Under the pieces are notes generated by a model, which had not been told where the DNA came from, did not search any database, and saw only the letters and a list, made by a program, of their open reading frames with translations. Made by a program: the position numbers and the translations under genes. From an uncultured Moraxella sp. (lineage in GTDB: Bacteria; Pseudomonadota; Gammaproteobacteria; Pseudomonadales; Moraxellaceae), in assembly GCA_943908425.1 (NCBI GenBank), contig CALTTC010000005.1, positions 1-64,000 on the forward strand: a DNA stretch of 64,000 nucleotides, given 5' to 3'. Each line of letters begins with the position of its first letter. The first letter of the stretch is position 1. This document shows, piece by piece, positions 20,089 to 29,366 of this stretch.

Positions 20089-20328
20089 ATGAACCTAATC
20101 CTCTATCAACTACTTAATAATATGTTAGCTATGTGGCAGTGATTGTTACAAAAAGCGCAATCGAGCTTATCAAAGACAGGTAAGCCAAAATCGCTGATGA
20201 ACCAAAGACTCAAAACGTATGTAACGGCTTTATTTGGTAGGTTAGACCTTTTTGGGCTACTAAGTGTTACACAATTAAATTGTGATAAAATAAATGTTTG
20301 CCCTAAAAAGCAACCTCACCATGTATGA
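20089..20328 (+). pseudogene. Possible DUF1993-like remnant
   Basis: An ATG with GGGAG upstream opens MNLILYQLLNNMLAMWQ and then meets TGA at 20140. The same frame continues LLQKAQSSLSKTGKPKSLM-NQRLK before similarity is lost. The pattern M-x-L-x-x-Y...ML..W..LL-KA...G...L...RL resembles the N terminus of DUF1993 proteins, in which RL is followed by APDM. The identification is a by-eye impression only. The end overlaps the ohrR operator and start. Confidence 0.3.
20270..20284. promoter_or_regulatory. Perfect palindromic operator (OhrR-box-like), copy 2
   Basis: CACAATTAAATTGTG lies 37 bases before the ohrR ATG, where autoregulation by OhrR would be expected. It is identical to the site at 18953 over 17 bases. 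Confidence 0.65.
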
Positions 20329-20736
20329 ACAATTAAAACTTGACAATCAGCTGTGTTTTTCGCCGTATAGCTTGTCAAAGCAAATCACCAAGCAAATCGT
20401 CCTTAATGCCATTGATTTGACCTATCCGCAGTATCTTGTCATGATGGTGCTGTGGAGAAAAACAACTTAAGTGTCAATGAAGTTGTTCAGCGGTTACACC
20501 TAGATAGTGGTACGCTTACGCCGTTACTTAGGCGACTGGAACAAAAACAGCTATTAAAACGTGAACGCGTTACTGACGATGAACGCCGAGTTACCGTTAT
20601 CTTGAGCGATAAAGGTAGCGCCTTGCAACAGCAAACCAAAGATACTCCAGAGAAGATGACTGAATGTCTCCTGATGAGTGAACAAGAAGTGAGCGTGTTA
20701 CACAATATGCTAAACCGCTTGATTAAGAATCATTAG
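20321..20736 (+). pseudogene. ohrR: OhrR-type MarR regulator, single-base frameshift
   Basis: Organic-hydroperoxide-sensing repressor of the MarR family. The N-terminal frame reads MYEQLKLDNQLCF, with the conserved peroxidatic Cys of OhrR, then LTYPQYLVMMVLW and stops at TAA. The C-terminal frame from 20454 onward carries NLSVNEVVQRLHLDSGTL, the LLRRLEQKQLL recognition region and the wing with TDDERRVTV. Inserting one G after TGG at about 20455 restores WEKNNLSV and a protein of about 138 residues. The segment before LTYPQ is also about two residues shorter than usual. The gene lies directly upstream of ohr. Confidence 0.85.
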
Positions 20737-20823
20737 TTTTTAACCTTAATTTTTTAACCATAAGTTTTTAACAACACAAAACATCAATCAACCAGCAAAC
20801 CAAATCAGACTAAGGAGCCTAAT

Positions 20824-21227
20824 ATAAAATTTTTTACAGAACCTCAGCCACTGCAACAGGTGTACGTGATGGGCACACTAAAGTCGATGACGGTTCTATC
20901 GGCTTTGATTTAGCATCTTCTCAAAACACCAAAGACAAACACGGTACCAATTCCGAACAGTTTTTTGCCATGGGCTATGCCGCCTGCTTTGACAGTGCGA
21001 TAAACCACGTTGCTCCAAGCCTTGGCTTAAAACCCACCAATTCTAGCACCAGCGTGGCAGTGGGTATCGGTCAAAAACTGGACGGAGCGTTTGGCTTGGA
21101 CTGGGATATCACTATTACCGTAGAAGGTCTGACCGAAACAGAAGCCAAAACCTTAATTCAAAGAGCTCATGAAGTCTGTCCTTATTCTAATGCAACTCGT
21201 GGCAATGTTAATGTGCGTTTACATTAA
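20824..21227 (+). pseudogene. ohr: Organic hydroperoxide resistance protein Ohr, start codon lost
   Basis: OsmC/Ohr thiol peroxidase that reduces organic hydroperoxides. The reading frame is intact from codon 2 (KIFYRTSATATGVRDGH) to the stop, 133 codons. Both catalytic Cys are present, in YAACFDSA and HEVCPYSNATRGN. The expected ATG reads AT-AAA: one G is missing after 20825, although an AGGAG site sits correctly upstream. The next in-frame ATG (20970) would delete the first third including the fold's N-terminal strands. It is therefore probably non-functional unless the missing base is a sequencing error. A strong terminator follows. Confidence 0.85.
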
Positions 21228-21262
21228 ATAGCTTTAATCTTTAACGGATTTTCAAGAAATAA

Positions 21263-21295
21263 AACAGGCTTTCTCACTAAAAAGCCTGTTTTTTT
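21263..21295 (+). terminator. Terminator after ohr
   Basis: AACAGGCTTT pairs perfectly with AAAGCCTGTT and runs into seven T residues. It is a strong intrinsic terminator closing the ohrR-ohr unit. Confidence 0.9.
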
Positions 21296-21300
21296 CCATC

Positions 21301-22370
21301 CGATACACACTACTTGACATGATTTTATAGATAAGATTAGCAAGTTTATTTTGGTGATACCATAAAAAAGGTATATTCCCCAGTCTATCATAAAGTAAAA
21401 AAGCAGCGGCTTGCAATCTCAAAACAAAGCTCGGCTTTCAAGACCGAAGATTTGTTAAAGTTTACGACTTCTGCCTTTTTACATTTTGATGAGTCTAATT
21501 TTCCTTGACATTGAATTACCTAACGACTGATACAATCGCCCATGCCATTATCAATAAACCTATTAGGGGGGTCTATAAACCTCCTAAAGCATTGACAAAT
21601 GATTGATGTATCAAATAGTTATTCCTCACAAGGTGAAAATCGCTAATATGCCACCGAATTTCCTACGAAACAAAAGTTTTATAGTAATTTAACTTAATAT
21701 ACTGAAAGAGTGTTTGCTAAAGATTGTCGTTTGATAATTATTAGTGACACGAATCTTGCTCTTAGCAATATGAATGTGGCTGTTGATTAAAATAATACTA
21801 GACGCTAGTCGTCAGAGAGCATTGGTTTTTTGCTAGAGGAGCGGGTGTGGTATAAGCATCTAATTAAAGTAGTGTTTCCGTTGAAAAAGCTTATCTTACG
21901 CGTGCATCCAGGAATAGGGTAAGCTGCCGTCCCAGCACAAATTGACTGTTAAGCGACATTACTAATCAGAAATCATTGAAGTCGTCTTGATTAGCTTTAC
22001 CTTGATGGTCGTGTTTGGTATAACCTAGATAAGGGATTATTTTAGGTTATAACGCTTGGTCAATAAGTCGTTTTGTAAGCTGTTTTGGGGCATCACTTAC
22101 CAAATATTTATTCCCACGCTTGATGGTCTGTTAAAAACCCATCAAGCAATCTTTGGACGATCTTGCTTACACAAACACTTCTTTATAATATATCCTTCTT
22201 TCATTCACAGGGGTACCCTCCAATCTCGCAAATTTAAATAGCACTACATTGGAGTAAAATCTCATATAGCAGTCCATGAGCATTGGAAAAAATTGTATAA
22301 TCTTAAAATATGCACAGCAAATAATTAATCTTTGAAAAGTGCTATACAAAAATCACAAAAGCAACCGCTA
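21301..22370. other. Gene-free stretch with hairpins
   Basis: About 1.1 kb without an intact gene on either strand. It contains an IS256-like transposase remnant (21966-22130) and several hairpins: TTAGG-GGT with ACC-CCTAA at about 21564-21588, TATAACCTA with TAGGTTATA at about 22019-22052, and GCTTGATGG with CCATCAAGC at 22118-22147. A TTGACA near 21507 has no well-spaced -10. I see no known structural RNA here. Confidence 0.55.
21966..22130 (-). mobile_element. IS256-family transposase remnant
   Basis: One minus frame reads KRGNKYLVSDAPKQLTKRL, then IDQAL, a TAA, and PKIIPYLGYTKHDHQGKAN before ending at TGA. The order of a KxLxxxLI-x-xAL helix followed about ten residues later by LGYxKHD matches the N-terminal part of IS256-type transposases, where a Glu codon would stand in place of the TAA. 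The rest of the transposase is unrecognisable and no terminal inverted repeats were identified. Family assignment rests on motif order only. Confidence 0.45.
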
Positions 22371-22373
22371 AAA

Positions 22374-22406
22374 ATGAAAAGGCACCAAACAAAACATTCG
22401 GTGCCT
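22374..22406 (-). terminator. Terminator of the ribosomal protein cluster
   Basis: On the minus strand AGGCACC pairs with GGTGCCT across a 13-base loop and is followed by TTTTCATTTTT. It lies 26 bases after the rplQ stop. Confidence 0.85.
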
Positions 22407-22431
22407 AAACTAGATACCCAATAATCGCTAA

Positions 22432-22791
22432 CTACGCGCGATCAACTAGCTCAACATAAGCCATTGGTGCATTATCACCATCACGGAAACCACACTTGAT
22501 GATGCGCAGGTAACCGCCAGGTCTAGTTTGATAACGCGGACCTATCTCGCTAAACAATTTACCTACAACGGCTTTGCTGCGCGTACGGTTAAAAGCCAAA
22601 CGACGGTTAGCAACACTGTCCTCTTTGGCAAGCGTAATCAATGGCTCAGCTACTCGACGTAGCTCTTTAGCCTTTGGTAAGGTAGTTTTTATGAGTTCAT
22701 GTTCAAACAATGAGTTAGTCATATTTTGAAACATGGCTTTACGGTGGCTACTAGTACGACCTAGTTTAAGTCCACTTTTACGATGTCGCAT
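22432..22791 (-). CDS. rplQ: 50S ribosomal protein L17
   Basis: Large-subunit protein at the exit side of the ribosome. It begins [20 protein letters not shown], the invariant L17 N terminus, and is 119 residues long. It is the last gene of the alpha segment, 18 bases after rpoA, and is followed by a strong terminator. Confidence 0.97.
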   Translation of the reverse strand: MRHRKSGLKLGRTSSHRKAMFQNMTNSLFEHELIKTTLPKAKELRRVAEPLITLAKEDSVANRRLAFNRTRSKAVVGKLFSEIGPRYQTRPGGYLRIIKCGFRDGDNAPMAYVELVDRA

Positions 22792-22809
22792 AAGTCATTC
22801 CTTAAATAA

Positions 22810-23814
22810 TTAACGGCTACGATAAGAAAAACGGTCATCGACACGTAAATCAGAAGGTGGCCAATTATCAATATTCATACCTAATTCCAGTCCCTTAGAT
22901 GCAAGCACATCCTTAATTTCAGTAAGAGACTTTTTGCCTAGGTTGGGGGTTTTTAGCAGCTCAGTTTCCGAACGCTGTACTAAGTCGCCAATGTAATAGA
23001 TATTTTCCGCTTTTAAACAATTGGCAGAGCGAACCGTAAGTTCTAAATCATCTACCGGACGAAGTAAAACAGGATCAATTTCTATCTTAGGCTTATTAAC
23101 AGGCTCGGGGGCAGTATCCGCTTCTAGATCAACAAAAACGGCAATTTGCTGTTGCAAAATAGTAGCTGCCTTACGAATTGCTTCTTCTGGGTCAATGGTA
23201 CCATTGGTTTCAAGCTCAATAATAAGCTTATCCAAGTCAGTGCGTTGCTCCACGCGGGCACTTTCAACATCATAAGCAACGCGTAGAATAGGACTGAAAC
23301 TCGCATCAAGCTTTAATTGACCGATAGACTTTTCTGCTTTTTCAACACGTTGATTGGCAGGTTCATAGCCACGGCCAGTAGTCGCTCGTAAACGCATTTT
23401 AAGATGTCCGTGCTCGCTTAACGTGCCCAAAACCAGGTCGGGATTAGCAATTTCCACGTTGTGTGGTAATTCCAAATCACTCGCCTTAACAACACCCGCG
23501 CCTTTCTTATCTAAAGTAAGGTAAACCTCATCTTGATCATGAATGACCAATGCTAAACGCTTAAGGTTTAGCAGAAGCTCCAAAACGTCTTCTTGTAAAC
23601 CCTCTAAAGTAGAATACTCATGGTCCACGCCAGATATTTCAGCACCTACCACAGCGGCACCAGAAAGCGAGGATAATAGAATGCGCCGTAAGGCATTGCC
23701 TAGAGTATGCCCAAAACCCCTTTCCAATGGCTCGAGCGTGACTTTTGCTGTTGTCTCATTGACCGAGTCAACAATAATTGTACTCGGCGTTAGAAACTCT
23801 GCCACGTTAGTCAT
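22810..23814 (-). CDS. rpoA: DNA-directed RNA polymerase subunit alpha
   Basis: Assembly platform of RNA polymerase, 334 residues. The N-terminal domain (about 1-235) has [18 protein letters not shown] and the [15 protein letters not shown] region. A short linker rich in Pro/Glu follows (about 236-250). The C-terminal domain has the helix-hairpin-helix DNA and activator contact surface, [19 protein letters not shown]. It sits between rpsD and rplQ as in other gammaproteobacteria. Confidence 0.98.
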   Translation of the reverse strand: MTNVAEFLTPSTIIVDSVNETTAKVTLEPLERGFGHTLGNALRRILLSSLSGAAVVGAEISGVDHEYSTLEGLQEDVLELLLNLKRLALVIHDQDEVYLTLDKKGAGVVKASDLELPHNVEIANPDLVLGTLSEHGHLKMRLRATTGRGYEPANQRVEKAEKSIGQLKLDASFSPILRVAYDVESARVEQRTDLDKLIIELETNGTIDPEEAIRKAATILQQQIAVFVDLEADTAPEPVNKPKIEIDPVLLRPVDDLELTVRSANCLKAENIYYIGDLVQRSETELLKTPNLGKKSLTEIKDVLASKGLELGMNIDNWPPSDLRVDDRFSYRSR

Positions 23815-23835
23815 AATGTCACCTCGAGAAATAAA

Positions 23836-24477
23836 TTATTTAGAATACAATTCAACAATCAAACTTTCGTTAATTTCCGCCGGCAACTCGCTACGGTCTG
23901 GTGCAGTTTTAAAGACGCCTTGCAACTTAGCGTGATCAACCTCTAACCATTCGTGAGTGCCACGCTGTCCTGCAAGTTCAATTGCATTTTTGATGCGCAA
24001 CTGCTCTTTAGACTTTTCGTGAACAGCAATTACATCGCCGTCTTGCACTTGAATAGAGGGGATATTAACGCGAACAAATTCTTCACGACCAGCCCTTTTA
24101 AGCAAAATAGAGCGGTGACTCACCAACTGACGTGCTTCAGCACGGGTTGAGCCGAATCCCATACGATAAACAACATTGTCTAGGCGACGCTCAAGCATTG
24201 TCAGTAGGTTCTCACCGGTAGCCCCACGCATGCGCGCTGCTTCTTTGTAGTAATTAGAGAACTGACGCTCTAAAACGCCATACATACGTTTAACCTTCTG
24301 TTTTTCACGCAACTGAGAGGCGTATTCAGAGGTCTTGCTGTTAGCGTTACCGTGTTGACCAGGTGCACGACCTGCTTTTTTTGTTTTAACATCATATGCC
24401 TTGACACCAGATTTCAACTGTAGATCGGTGCCTTCACGGCGTGATAATTTTAGTTTTGGTCCAATATAACGGGCCAT
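23836..24477 (-). CDS. rpsD: 30S ribosomal protein S4
   Basis: Primary 16S rRNA-binding protein that nucleates small-subunit assembly. It starts [19 protein letters not shown] and contains the S4 RNA-binding domain with [20 protein letters not shown]. It has 213 residues, a few more than the E. coli protein, and no zinc-type cysteine cluster. In E. coli S4 also represses the alpha operon; whether that holds here cannot be judged. Confidence 0.97.
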   Translation of the reverse strand: MARYIGPKLKLSRREGTDLQLKSGVKAYDVKTKKAGRAPGQHGNANSKTSEYASQLREKQKVKRMYGVLERQFSNYYKEAARMRGATGENLLTMLERRLDNVVYRMGFGSTRAEARQLVSHRSILLKRAGREEFVRVNIPSIQVQDGDVIAVHEKSKEQLRIKNAIELAGQRGTHEWLEVDHAKLQGVFKTAPDRSELPAEINESLIVELYSK

Positions 24478-24489
24478 AAGTCATTCTCC

Positions 24490-24879
24490 TTATACACGGC
24501 GCTTTTTAGGGGGGCGGCAACCGTTGTGTGGAATAGGGGTAACATCGCTGATACTATGAATTTTATAACCCAATGCACCTAATGCACGTACCGCGGACTC
24601 ACGACCTGGTCCTGGACCTTTTACCAAGACATCAATATTTTTCAAGCCATATTCTTGAGCAGCCTTACCAGCCACTTCTGCTGCAACTTGCGCTGCAAAA
24701 GGCGTTGATTTTCGTGAACCACGGAAGCCTTGTCCACCTGAGGTGGCCCAAGCCAGTGCATTACCTTGACGATCGGTAATAGTTACAATGGTGTTATTAA
24801 AAGACGCGTGAATATGTGCGATACCTTCTGATACCGAGCGGCGAGTCACCTTCTTGCGACTGCGAGTGTCTTTTGCCAT
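24490..24879 (-). CDS. rpsK: 30S ribosomal protein S11
   Basis: Platform protein near the mRNA exit. Family motifs are [34 protein letters not shown] and the C-terminal [11 protein letters not shown]. It has 129 residues, matching E. coli. It lies between rpsM and rpsD with short gaps. Confidence 0.97.
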   Translation of the reverse strand: MAKDTRSRKKVTRRSVSEGIAHIHASFNNTIVTITDRQGNALAWATSGGQGFRGSRKSTPFAAQVAAEVAGKAAQEYGLKNIDVLVKGPGPGRESAVRALGALGYKIHSISDVTPIPHNGCRPPKKRRV

Positions 24880-24899
24880 CTTTTAGCTTCCTAAGTCAG

Positions 24900-25256
24900 T
24901 TACTTTTTAATTGCTTTGCGAGGACCCTTGCGAGTGCGCGCGTTAGTTTTTGTACGCTGTCCATTGACTGGTAAACCACGGCGATGGCGTAAGCCACGGT
25001 AGCAACCTAAATCAACTAAACGCTTAACGTTCATAGAGATCTCACGACGTAGGTCACCCTCTACAGCATAGTTAGCCACTTCTGCACGGACTGCATCCAA
25101 CTGCGCATCATCTAATTGACCGATTTTGGTGGTAGGCTGAATGCCAGTCGCTGCCAAAATTTTCTTGGCAGTGGTACGACCAATACCAAAAATGTAAGTC
25201 AATGAGATGGCAGCGTGCTTATTATCCGGAATATTGACACCGGCGATACGAGCCAT
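24900..25256 (-). CDS. rpsM: 30S ribosomal protein S13
   Basis: Head protein that contacts the P-site tRNA and bridges to L5. It starts [15 protein letters not shown], carries the helix-two-turn-helix [14 protein letters not shown], and ends in the basic tail [18 protein letters not shown] region. It has 118 residues. It is the first gene downstream of the alpha promoter at 25300-25328. Confidence 0.97.
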   Translation of the reverse strand: MARIAGVNIPDNKHAAISLTYIFGIGRTTAKKILAATGIQPTTKIGQLDDAQLDAVRAEVANYAVEGDLRREISMNVKRLVDLGCYRGLRHRRGLPVNGQRTKTNARTRKGPRKAIKK

Positions 25257-25299
25257 TCATTTTCTCCTAAGAATAAATATCTTCAAAAATAACTGGCGG

Positions 25300-25328
25300 A
25301 TTATAGCACATCCGCTCAGATTTTAAAA
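25300..25328 (-). promoter_or_regulatory. Alpha-operon promoter upstream of rpsM
   Basis: On the minus strand TTTTAA, a 17-base spacer and TGC-TATAAT (extended -10) fall in the 80-base gap between rpmJ and rpsM, the same location as the E. coli alpha promoter. A GCGGAT/ATCCGC inverted repeat overlaps the -10. Confidence 0.6.
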
Positions 25329-25336
25329 GCTTTTTG

Positions 25337-25453
25337 TTAACCTTGACGTTGCTTATGTCTAGGCTCAGAGCTGCAAATAACTAGCACTTTACCTTTACGG
25401 CGAACGATTTTACAACTACCGCATATTTTTTTCACAGAAGCCTGAACTTTCAT
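25337..25453 (-). CDS. rpmJ: 50S ribosomal protein L36
   Basis: 38-residue protein of the large subunit. It starts [11 protein letters not shown] and has the zinc-ribbon ligands Cys-x2-Cys (CGSC), Cys and His ([14 protein letters not shown]), so this is the zinc-binding C+ form. It is encoded between secY and rpsM, its normal place. AGGAG precedes the ATG. Confidence 0.95.
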   Translation of the reverse strand: MKVQASVKKICGSCKIVRRKGKVLVICSSEPRHKQRQG

Positions 25454-25470
25454 AGTTACTCCTAAACAAA

Positions 25471-26784
25471 TTATTTAATAAGGGTCTGATCAGAATACTG
25501 ATGTGTCATCAAATGAGCTTGTATCTGAGCGATAAAGTCCATGATCACCACTACCATAATCAATAATGAGGTGCCACCAAGCTGAAATGGCACGCCAAAA
25601 GCCGATTGTGCCACCATTGGCATTAAGCATATAATAGTCATATACATTGCACCAATAAATGTTAATCGGTTTAAAACGAAATCTAAATAACGCTGGGTAT
25701 TCTGACCAGGTCGGATGCCGGGGATATAAGCACCGCTTTTTTTGAGATTCTCTGACACTTCCCGCGGACTAAACACTAGTGCAGTATAAAAATAACAGAA
25801 AAATATAATCATGACCGCAAATAGCATAAGGTACATTGGTTTGCCTGGTGAGAGCAGTAATGTAACATTTTGCAAAAAAGCTTGTACAGCGGTAGGATTC
25901 TTGGCTGAAGTAGCCCACTGCCCTAAACTTGCAGGTACAAGTAGCAGAGAGCTTGCAAATATAGCAGGAATTACCCCTGCCATATTGATTTTTAAGGGCA
26001 AGTGCGATTGCTGTTGTGCATAAACCTTGCGACCTTCTGGCTGTTTTTGCGCATAGTTCACGGGAATACGGCGCTGAGCACGTTCAATGTACACAATTGC
26101 TGCCGTCACTAAAAGTGCCAAAACACCAAAGATAAAGCTAACAATAAGGCTAGAGCCATCCGCTTGCAGAACACCTGTTATCATTCCTGGCATACCAGAA
26201 ACAATACTAGCAAAAATCAACATGGAAATGCCATTGCCGACGCCGCGTTCAGTGATCTGCTCACCAAGCCACATCAAAAACATGGAGCCCGCAACTAAAG
26301 AAGTAACAGCGGGTACATAAAAAGCCATACCCGAAGTCAAGGTTAGTCCTTGACTAATTAGACCAGTAGACATTACCACAGCTTGGACAAAAGCTAAAGC
26401 TAGCGTACCCTGGCGTGTGTACTTATTAAGCGTACGCCGACCTTGTTCACCTTCTTTTTTGAGCGCATCTAACGATGGTACAACAGCTGACATCATCTGC
26501 ACAACGATAGAAGCAGAAATATATGGCATAATACCCAGCGCCATAATGGACATGCGCTCTAGAGCACCACCAGAGAACATGTTAAACATACCTAGTATGG
26601 TGTTCTGACTGTTATCAAAGAATTGCGCCAAACTGATTGGATTCATCCCCGGCACAGGTATATGCGAGCCAAGCCGATAAACAACCAATGCCCCAAATAA
26701 AAACAACATACGTCGCCAAAGTTCATCGTATTTTTTGATGAAACTTATAGGATTTAACGGCATGCTGGACACTGGCTGCTTCAT
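25471..26784 (-). CDS. secY: Preprotein translocase subunit SecY
   Basis: Central channel of the SecYEG translocon in the inner membrane. It has 437 residues with ten membrane helices. Recognisable segments are [12 protein letters not shown], the plug region after TM1, [19 protein letters not shown] and the cytoplasmic loop with [15 protein letters not shown]. It lies between rplO and rpmJ, six bases after rplO. Confidence 0.97.
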   Translation of the reverse strand: MKQPVSSMPLNPISFIKKYDELWRRMLFLFGALVVYRLGSHIPVPGMNPISLAQFFDNSQNTILGMFNMFSGGALERMSIMALGIMPYISASIVVQMMSAVVPSLDALKKEGEQGRRTLNKYTRQGTLALAFVQAVVMSTGLISQGLTLTSGMAFYVPAVTSLVAGSMFLMWLGEQITERGVGNGISMLIFASIVSGMPGMITGVLQADGSSLIVSFIFGVLALLVTAAIVYIERAQRRIPVNYAQKQPEGRKVYAQQQSHLPLKINMAGVIPAIFASSLLLVPASLGQWATSAKNPTAVQAFLQNVTLLLSPGKPMYLMLFAVMIIFFCYFYTALVFSPREVSENLKKSGAYIPGIRPGQNTQRYLDFVLNRLTFIGAMYMTIICLMPMVAQSAFGVPFQLGGTSLLIMVVVIMDFIAQIQAHLMTHQYSDQTLIK

Positions 26785-26789
26785 CCAAA

Positions 26790-27230
26790 TTATTCCTCGA
26801 CGGTACCGCCAACAGCCTCAATCGCTTGACGAGCACCCTTTGTAACTTTTACTTGCTTAAAAGTAAATTTACGCGATACTTCGCCAGACAGAATGATACG
26901 TGCGCGTTTGACATCACCACGAATAATATTGGCCGCTTTCAAACTTGTCAAATCGACAACATCACCGTCAATCTTATTAAGTTCGGATAGGCGGACTTCA
27001 GCAGTGCTTAGCGCTAATTGGCTGGTAAAACCAAACTTAGGCAAGCGACGATACAAAGGCATTTGACCGCCTTCAAAGCCCACTTTACCACCAGAGCCAG
27101 AACGTGAGGATTGACCTTTCACCCCACGACCACCGGTCTTTCCTAATCCAGAGCCAATACCACGTCCGCGACGCTGAGCTTTCTTTTTGGCACCTAATGC
27201 AGGCGCCAATTCATTTAGCTTAAGTCCCAT
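26790..27230 (-). CDS. rplO: 50S ribosomal protein L15
   Basis: Late-assembling large-subunit protein. It starts [20 protein letters not shown], with the Gly/Arg-rich extension [19 protein letters not shown] and the globular part with [15 protein letters not shown]. It has 146 residues. Its ATG overlaps the rpmD stop by one base. Confidence 0.97.
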   Translation of the reverse strand: MGLKLNELAPALGAKKKAQRRGRGIGSGLGKTGGRGVKGQSSRSGSGGKVGFEGGQMPLYRRLPKFGFTSQLALSTAEVRLSELNKIDGDVVDLTSLKAANIIRGDVKRARIILSGEVSRKFTFKQVKVTKGARQAIEAVGGTVEE

Positions 27231-27409
27231 TAGACTTCCTCCACTGTAACCATATAATTGACTTTATTGACCATGCCACGAGTAGAAGGGGTGTCTTCAA
27301 CCTCAACAGTATGACCTATACGACGCAAGCCAAGACCTTTTAGACAAGCTTTATGAGCTTTTAAACGATGGGCGCTAGACTTAATTTGAGTAACTTTCAT
27401 TGTTTTCAT
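27230..27409 (-). CDS. rpmD: 50S ribosomal protein L30
   Basis: 59-residue large-subunit protein. The sequence [19 protein letters not shown], with [17 protein letters not shown], is the L30 signature. The start at 27409 is favoured over the Met three codons in because AGGAG lies at the right distance. It sits between rpsE and rplO, and its TAA overlaps the rplO ATG. Confidence 0.94.
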   Translation of the reverse strand: MKTMKVTQIKSSAHRLKAHKACLKGLGLRRIGHTVEVEDTPSTRGMVNKVNYMVTVEEV

Positions 27410-27418
27410 TGATTTCTC

Positions 27419-27916
27419 CTAGCCCGTAATCTCTTCAACGGTCTTGCCACGTTTAGCGGCTACGGATTCCGGTGAAGACATATCACGCAACCCTTTAAAA
27501 GTCGCTTGAACTACGTTAGCTGCGTTGGTTGAGCCATAGCATTTTGCTAGTACGTCTTGAACACCAGCCACCTCTAGTACAGCACGCATAGCGCCACCAG
27601 CGATAACGCCAGTACCCTCAGAGGCGGGCTGCATATAGACTTTAGATGCACCATGACGAGCATTAATAGGGTGCTGTAAAGTAACGCCGTTTAGATCAAC
27701 AGTGATCATATTGCGCTTGGCAGCTTCTAATGCTTTTTGAATTGCAGCTGGCACTTCACGCGCTTTACCACGTCCAAAGCCGACTCGCCCATTACCATCA
27801 CCAACAACAGTAAGCGCAGTGAATGAAAAAATACGTCCACCTTTAACAACTTTTGCGACGCGATCAACAGCGACTAGCTTTTCTACCAAGCCATCAGTTT
27901 GTTCTACTTTTGCCAT
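27419..27916 (-). CDS. rpsE: 30S ribosomal protein S5
   Basis: Small-subunit protein at the mRNA entry channel, important for decoding accuracy. It carries the dsRNA-binding domain with [20 protein letters not shown] and [19 protein letters not shown]. The C-terminal part contains [19 protein letters not shown]. It has 165 residues. The gene lies two bases after rplR. Confidence 0.97.
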   Translation of the reverse strand: MAKVEQTDGLVEKLVAVDRVAKVVKGGRIFSFTALTVVGDGNGRVGFGRGKAREVPAAIQKALEAAKRNMITVDLNGVTLQHPINARHGASKVYMQPASEGTGVIAGGAMRAVLEVAGVQDVLAKCYGSTNAANVVQATFKGLRDMSSPESVAAKRGKTVEEITG

Positions 27917-27918
27917 GA

Positions 27919-28269
27919 TTAAAACTCCAAACCATTTTCACGAGCAGCGTCGGCCAAGGCCTTGACTCTACCATGATACTTAAAGCCGCTACGATCAAAA
28001 GCAACCTTAGAAATGCCAGCTGCAACAGCGCGCTCAGCGATCAACTTACCAACAGCAGTGGCGGCGTCTACATTACCAGTATTGCCATCACGCAGTGATG
28101 AATCTAGAGTAGAAGCCTGAGCCAACACTTTTCCACCTGAAGCAGAGATTATTTGAGCATAGATATGTCGCGGTGTGCGGTTAACAGTCAAACGGTCAAC
28201 AGCCAAATGGCGAATATGGGCGCGGGTTTTCTTGGCACGACGTAAGCGCGCAGTTTTCTTATCAAACAT
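27919..28269 (-). CDS. rplR: 50S ribosomal protein L18
   Basis: 5S rRNA-binding protein, 116 residues from the ATG at 28269 ([18 protein letters not shown]). An in-frame GTG three codons upstream exists, but AGGTGG lies five bases before this ATG and the length then matches E. coli L18 (117). The C terminus reads [30 protein letters not shown], typical of L18. Confidence 0.95.
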   Translation of the reverse strand: MFDKKTARLRRAKKTRAHIRHLAVDRLTVNRTPRHIYAQIISASGGKVLAQASTLDSSLRDGNTGNVDAATAVGKLIAERAVAAGISKVAFDRSGFKYHGRVKALADAARENGLEF

Positions 28270-28278
28270 AGTAACCAC

Positions 28279-28812
28279 CTATTTCTTCTTAGCTTCTTTG
28301 CGAAGAACAACTTCATCACTGTAACGAACACCTTTACCTTTATAAGGCTCTGGTGGACGAAATCCGCGAATATTGGCTGCTGCTTGACCTAACTTTTGCT
28401 TGTCACTAGACTTCAACAAAATTTCTGTTTGGCTCACACTTTCGGCGGTAACACCTTGAGGCAAAGTGTATTCGATCGGATGCGAGTAACCTAAACTAAG
28501 TGTTACCTTATCGCCAGCTACTTGAGCACGATAACCAACACCAATAAGCTGCAAACGACGCTCAAACCCTTCCGTCACACCTTTAACAAAATTGTTAAGT
28601 AACGCGCGGATGGTACCTGTGTGCATCCAAGCTTCTTTAGAATCCACTTTAGGTGAGACTTTAATTAAGTTATCTTCTTGATTAAGCTCGACCAAATCAT
28701 GCAGGCGTAAAGACAATTTACCATGCTTGCCTTCAACTTCTACCTGCTGACCGTTCAAAGTAACACTAGTGCCGTTAGGCAGTGTTACTGGGGCTTTTGC
28801 CACACGAGACAT
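28279..28812 (-). CDS. rplF: 50S ribosomal protein L6
   Basis: Large-subunit protein beside the sarcin-ricin loop. It is 177 residues long from [14 protein letters not shown], exactly the E. coli length. A TTG 21 bases upstream is in frame, but AAGGA before this ATG and the family N terminus decide the start. The C-terminal [16 protein letters not shown] motif is present. A hairpin and a possible promoter precede it. Confidence 0.96.
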   Translation of the reverse strand: MSRVAKAPVTLPNGTSVTLNGQQVEVEGKHGKLSLRLHDLVELNQEDNLIKVSPKVDSKEAWMHTGTIRALLNNFVKGVTEGFERRLQLIGVGYRAQVAGDKVTLSLGYSHPIEYTLPQGVTAESVSQTEILLKSSDKQKLGQAAANIRGFRPPEPYKGKGVRYSDEVVLRKEAKKK

Positions 28813-28881
28813 AGGAAAGTTCCTTATATACAAACTATCTAAAAAATTCTGCCAACCCTAAAGGAAAACAGAAAACCACTT

Positions 28882-28923
28882 ATTATAACACACAAAATCC
28901 CTAGCGTAAACTAAGGATTGTGT
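28882..28923 (-). promoter_or_regulatory. Hairpin and possible internal promoter before rplF
   Basis: The 145-base rpsH-rplF gap is the largest in this part of the cluster. On the minus strand ACACAATCCTTAG pairs with CTAGGGATTTTGTGT (28890-28923, one bulge), and TTTACG is followed after 17 bases by TATAAT ending near 28882. Either an RNA processing hairpin or a secondary promoter would fit. Confidence 0.35.
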
Positions 28924-28957
28924 AATTTATAAGAAATCCTAGTTGGAAATCAATAAA

Positions 28958-29356
28958 TTAGGATACCAAAGCGATCACTTCACCACCAATGCCAGCTTCA
29001 CGAGCAGCACGGTCAGTCATTAGACCTTTACTGGTGGAAATGATAGCAATACCTAAACCTTGCTTAACACTTGGTAAAGCGTCTTTACTTTTGTATTGAC
29101 GCAGCCCAGGACGGCTATAGCGTTTAATTTCTTCAATAACGCCTTTGCCTTGATAATATTTCAAATTAACAGAAAGGCTTTTCTTGCCATTACTTGTCTC
29201 TGTTGTCTCTTTACCTGCCAAATATCCCTCTTCAATCAGTAAATCAGCAATTGATTCACGAAGTTTAGAGTGAGGCATATCAACGGTAGGCTTATGTCTT
29301 GCTTGGGCGTTGCGAATACGAGTCAACATATCAGCTACGGGATCTTGCATACTCAT
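28958..29356 (-). CDS. rpsH: 30S ribosomal protein S8
   Basis: Central-domain 16S rRNA-binding protein. It starts [18 protein letters not shown] and ends [11 protein letters not shown], with the SPGL-type RPGLRQYKS region in between. It has 132 residues. In E. coli S8 represses the spc operon at the rplE start; no equivalent was examined here. Confidence 0.97.
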   Translation of the reverse strand: MSMQDPVADMLTRIRNAQARHKPTVDMPHSKLRESIADLLIEEGYLAGKETTETSNGKKSLSVNLKYYQGKGVIEEIKRYSRPGLRQYKSKDALPSVKQGLGIAIISTSKGLMTDRAAREAGIGGEVIALVS

Positions 29357-29366
29357 AAGTTACTCC

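Noticed and set aside
20143..20328. 61-codon frame before ohrR taken as an intact gene
   Set aside because: It overlaps the operator and the ohrR start and is only the continuation of the stop-interrupted frame from 20089.
22201..22214. The 14-mer TCATTCACAGGGGT also occurs at 63371-63384
   Set aside because: Several 14-base matches are expected by chance in 64 kb, and one copy is inside the coding sequence of the 57-residue protein.
22056..22241. 61-codon plus-strand frame in the gene-free stretch
   Set aside because: It has no ribosome site or family features and overlaps the opposite-strand transposase remnant, which explains the sequence better.
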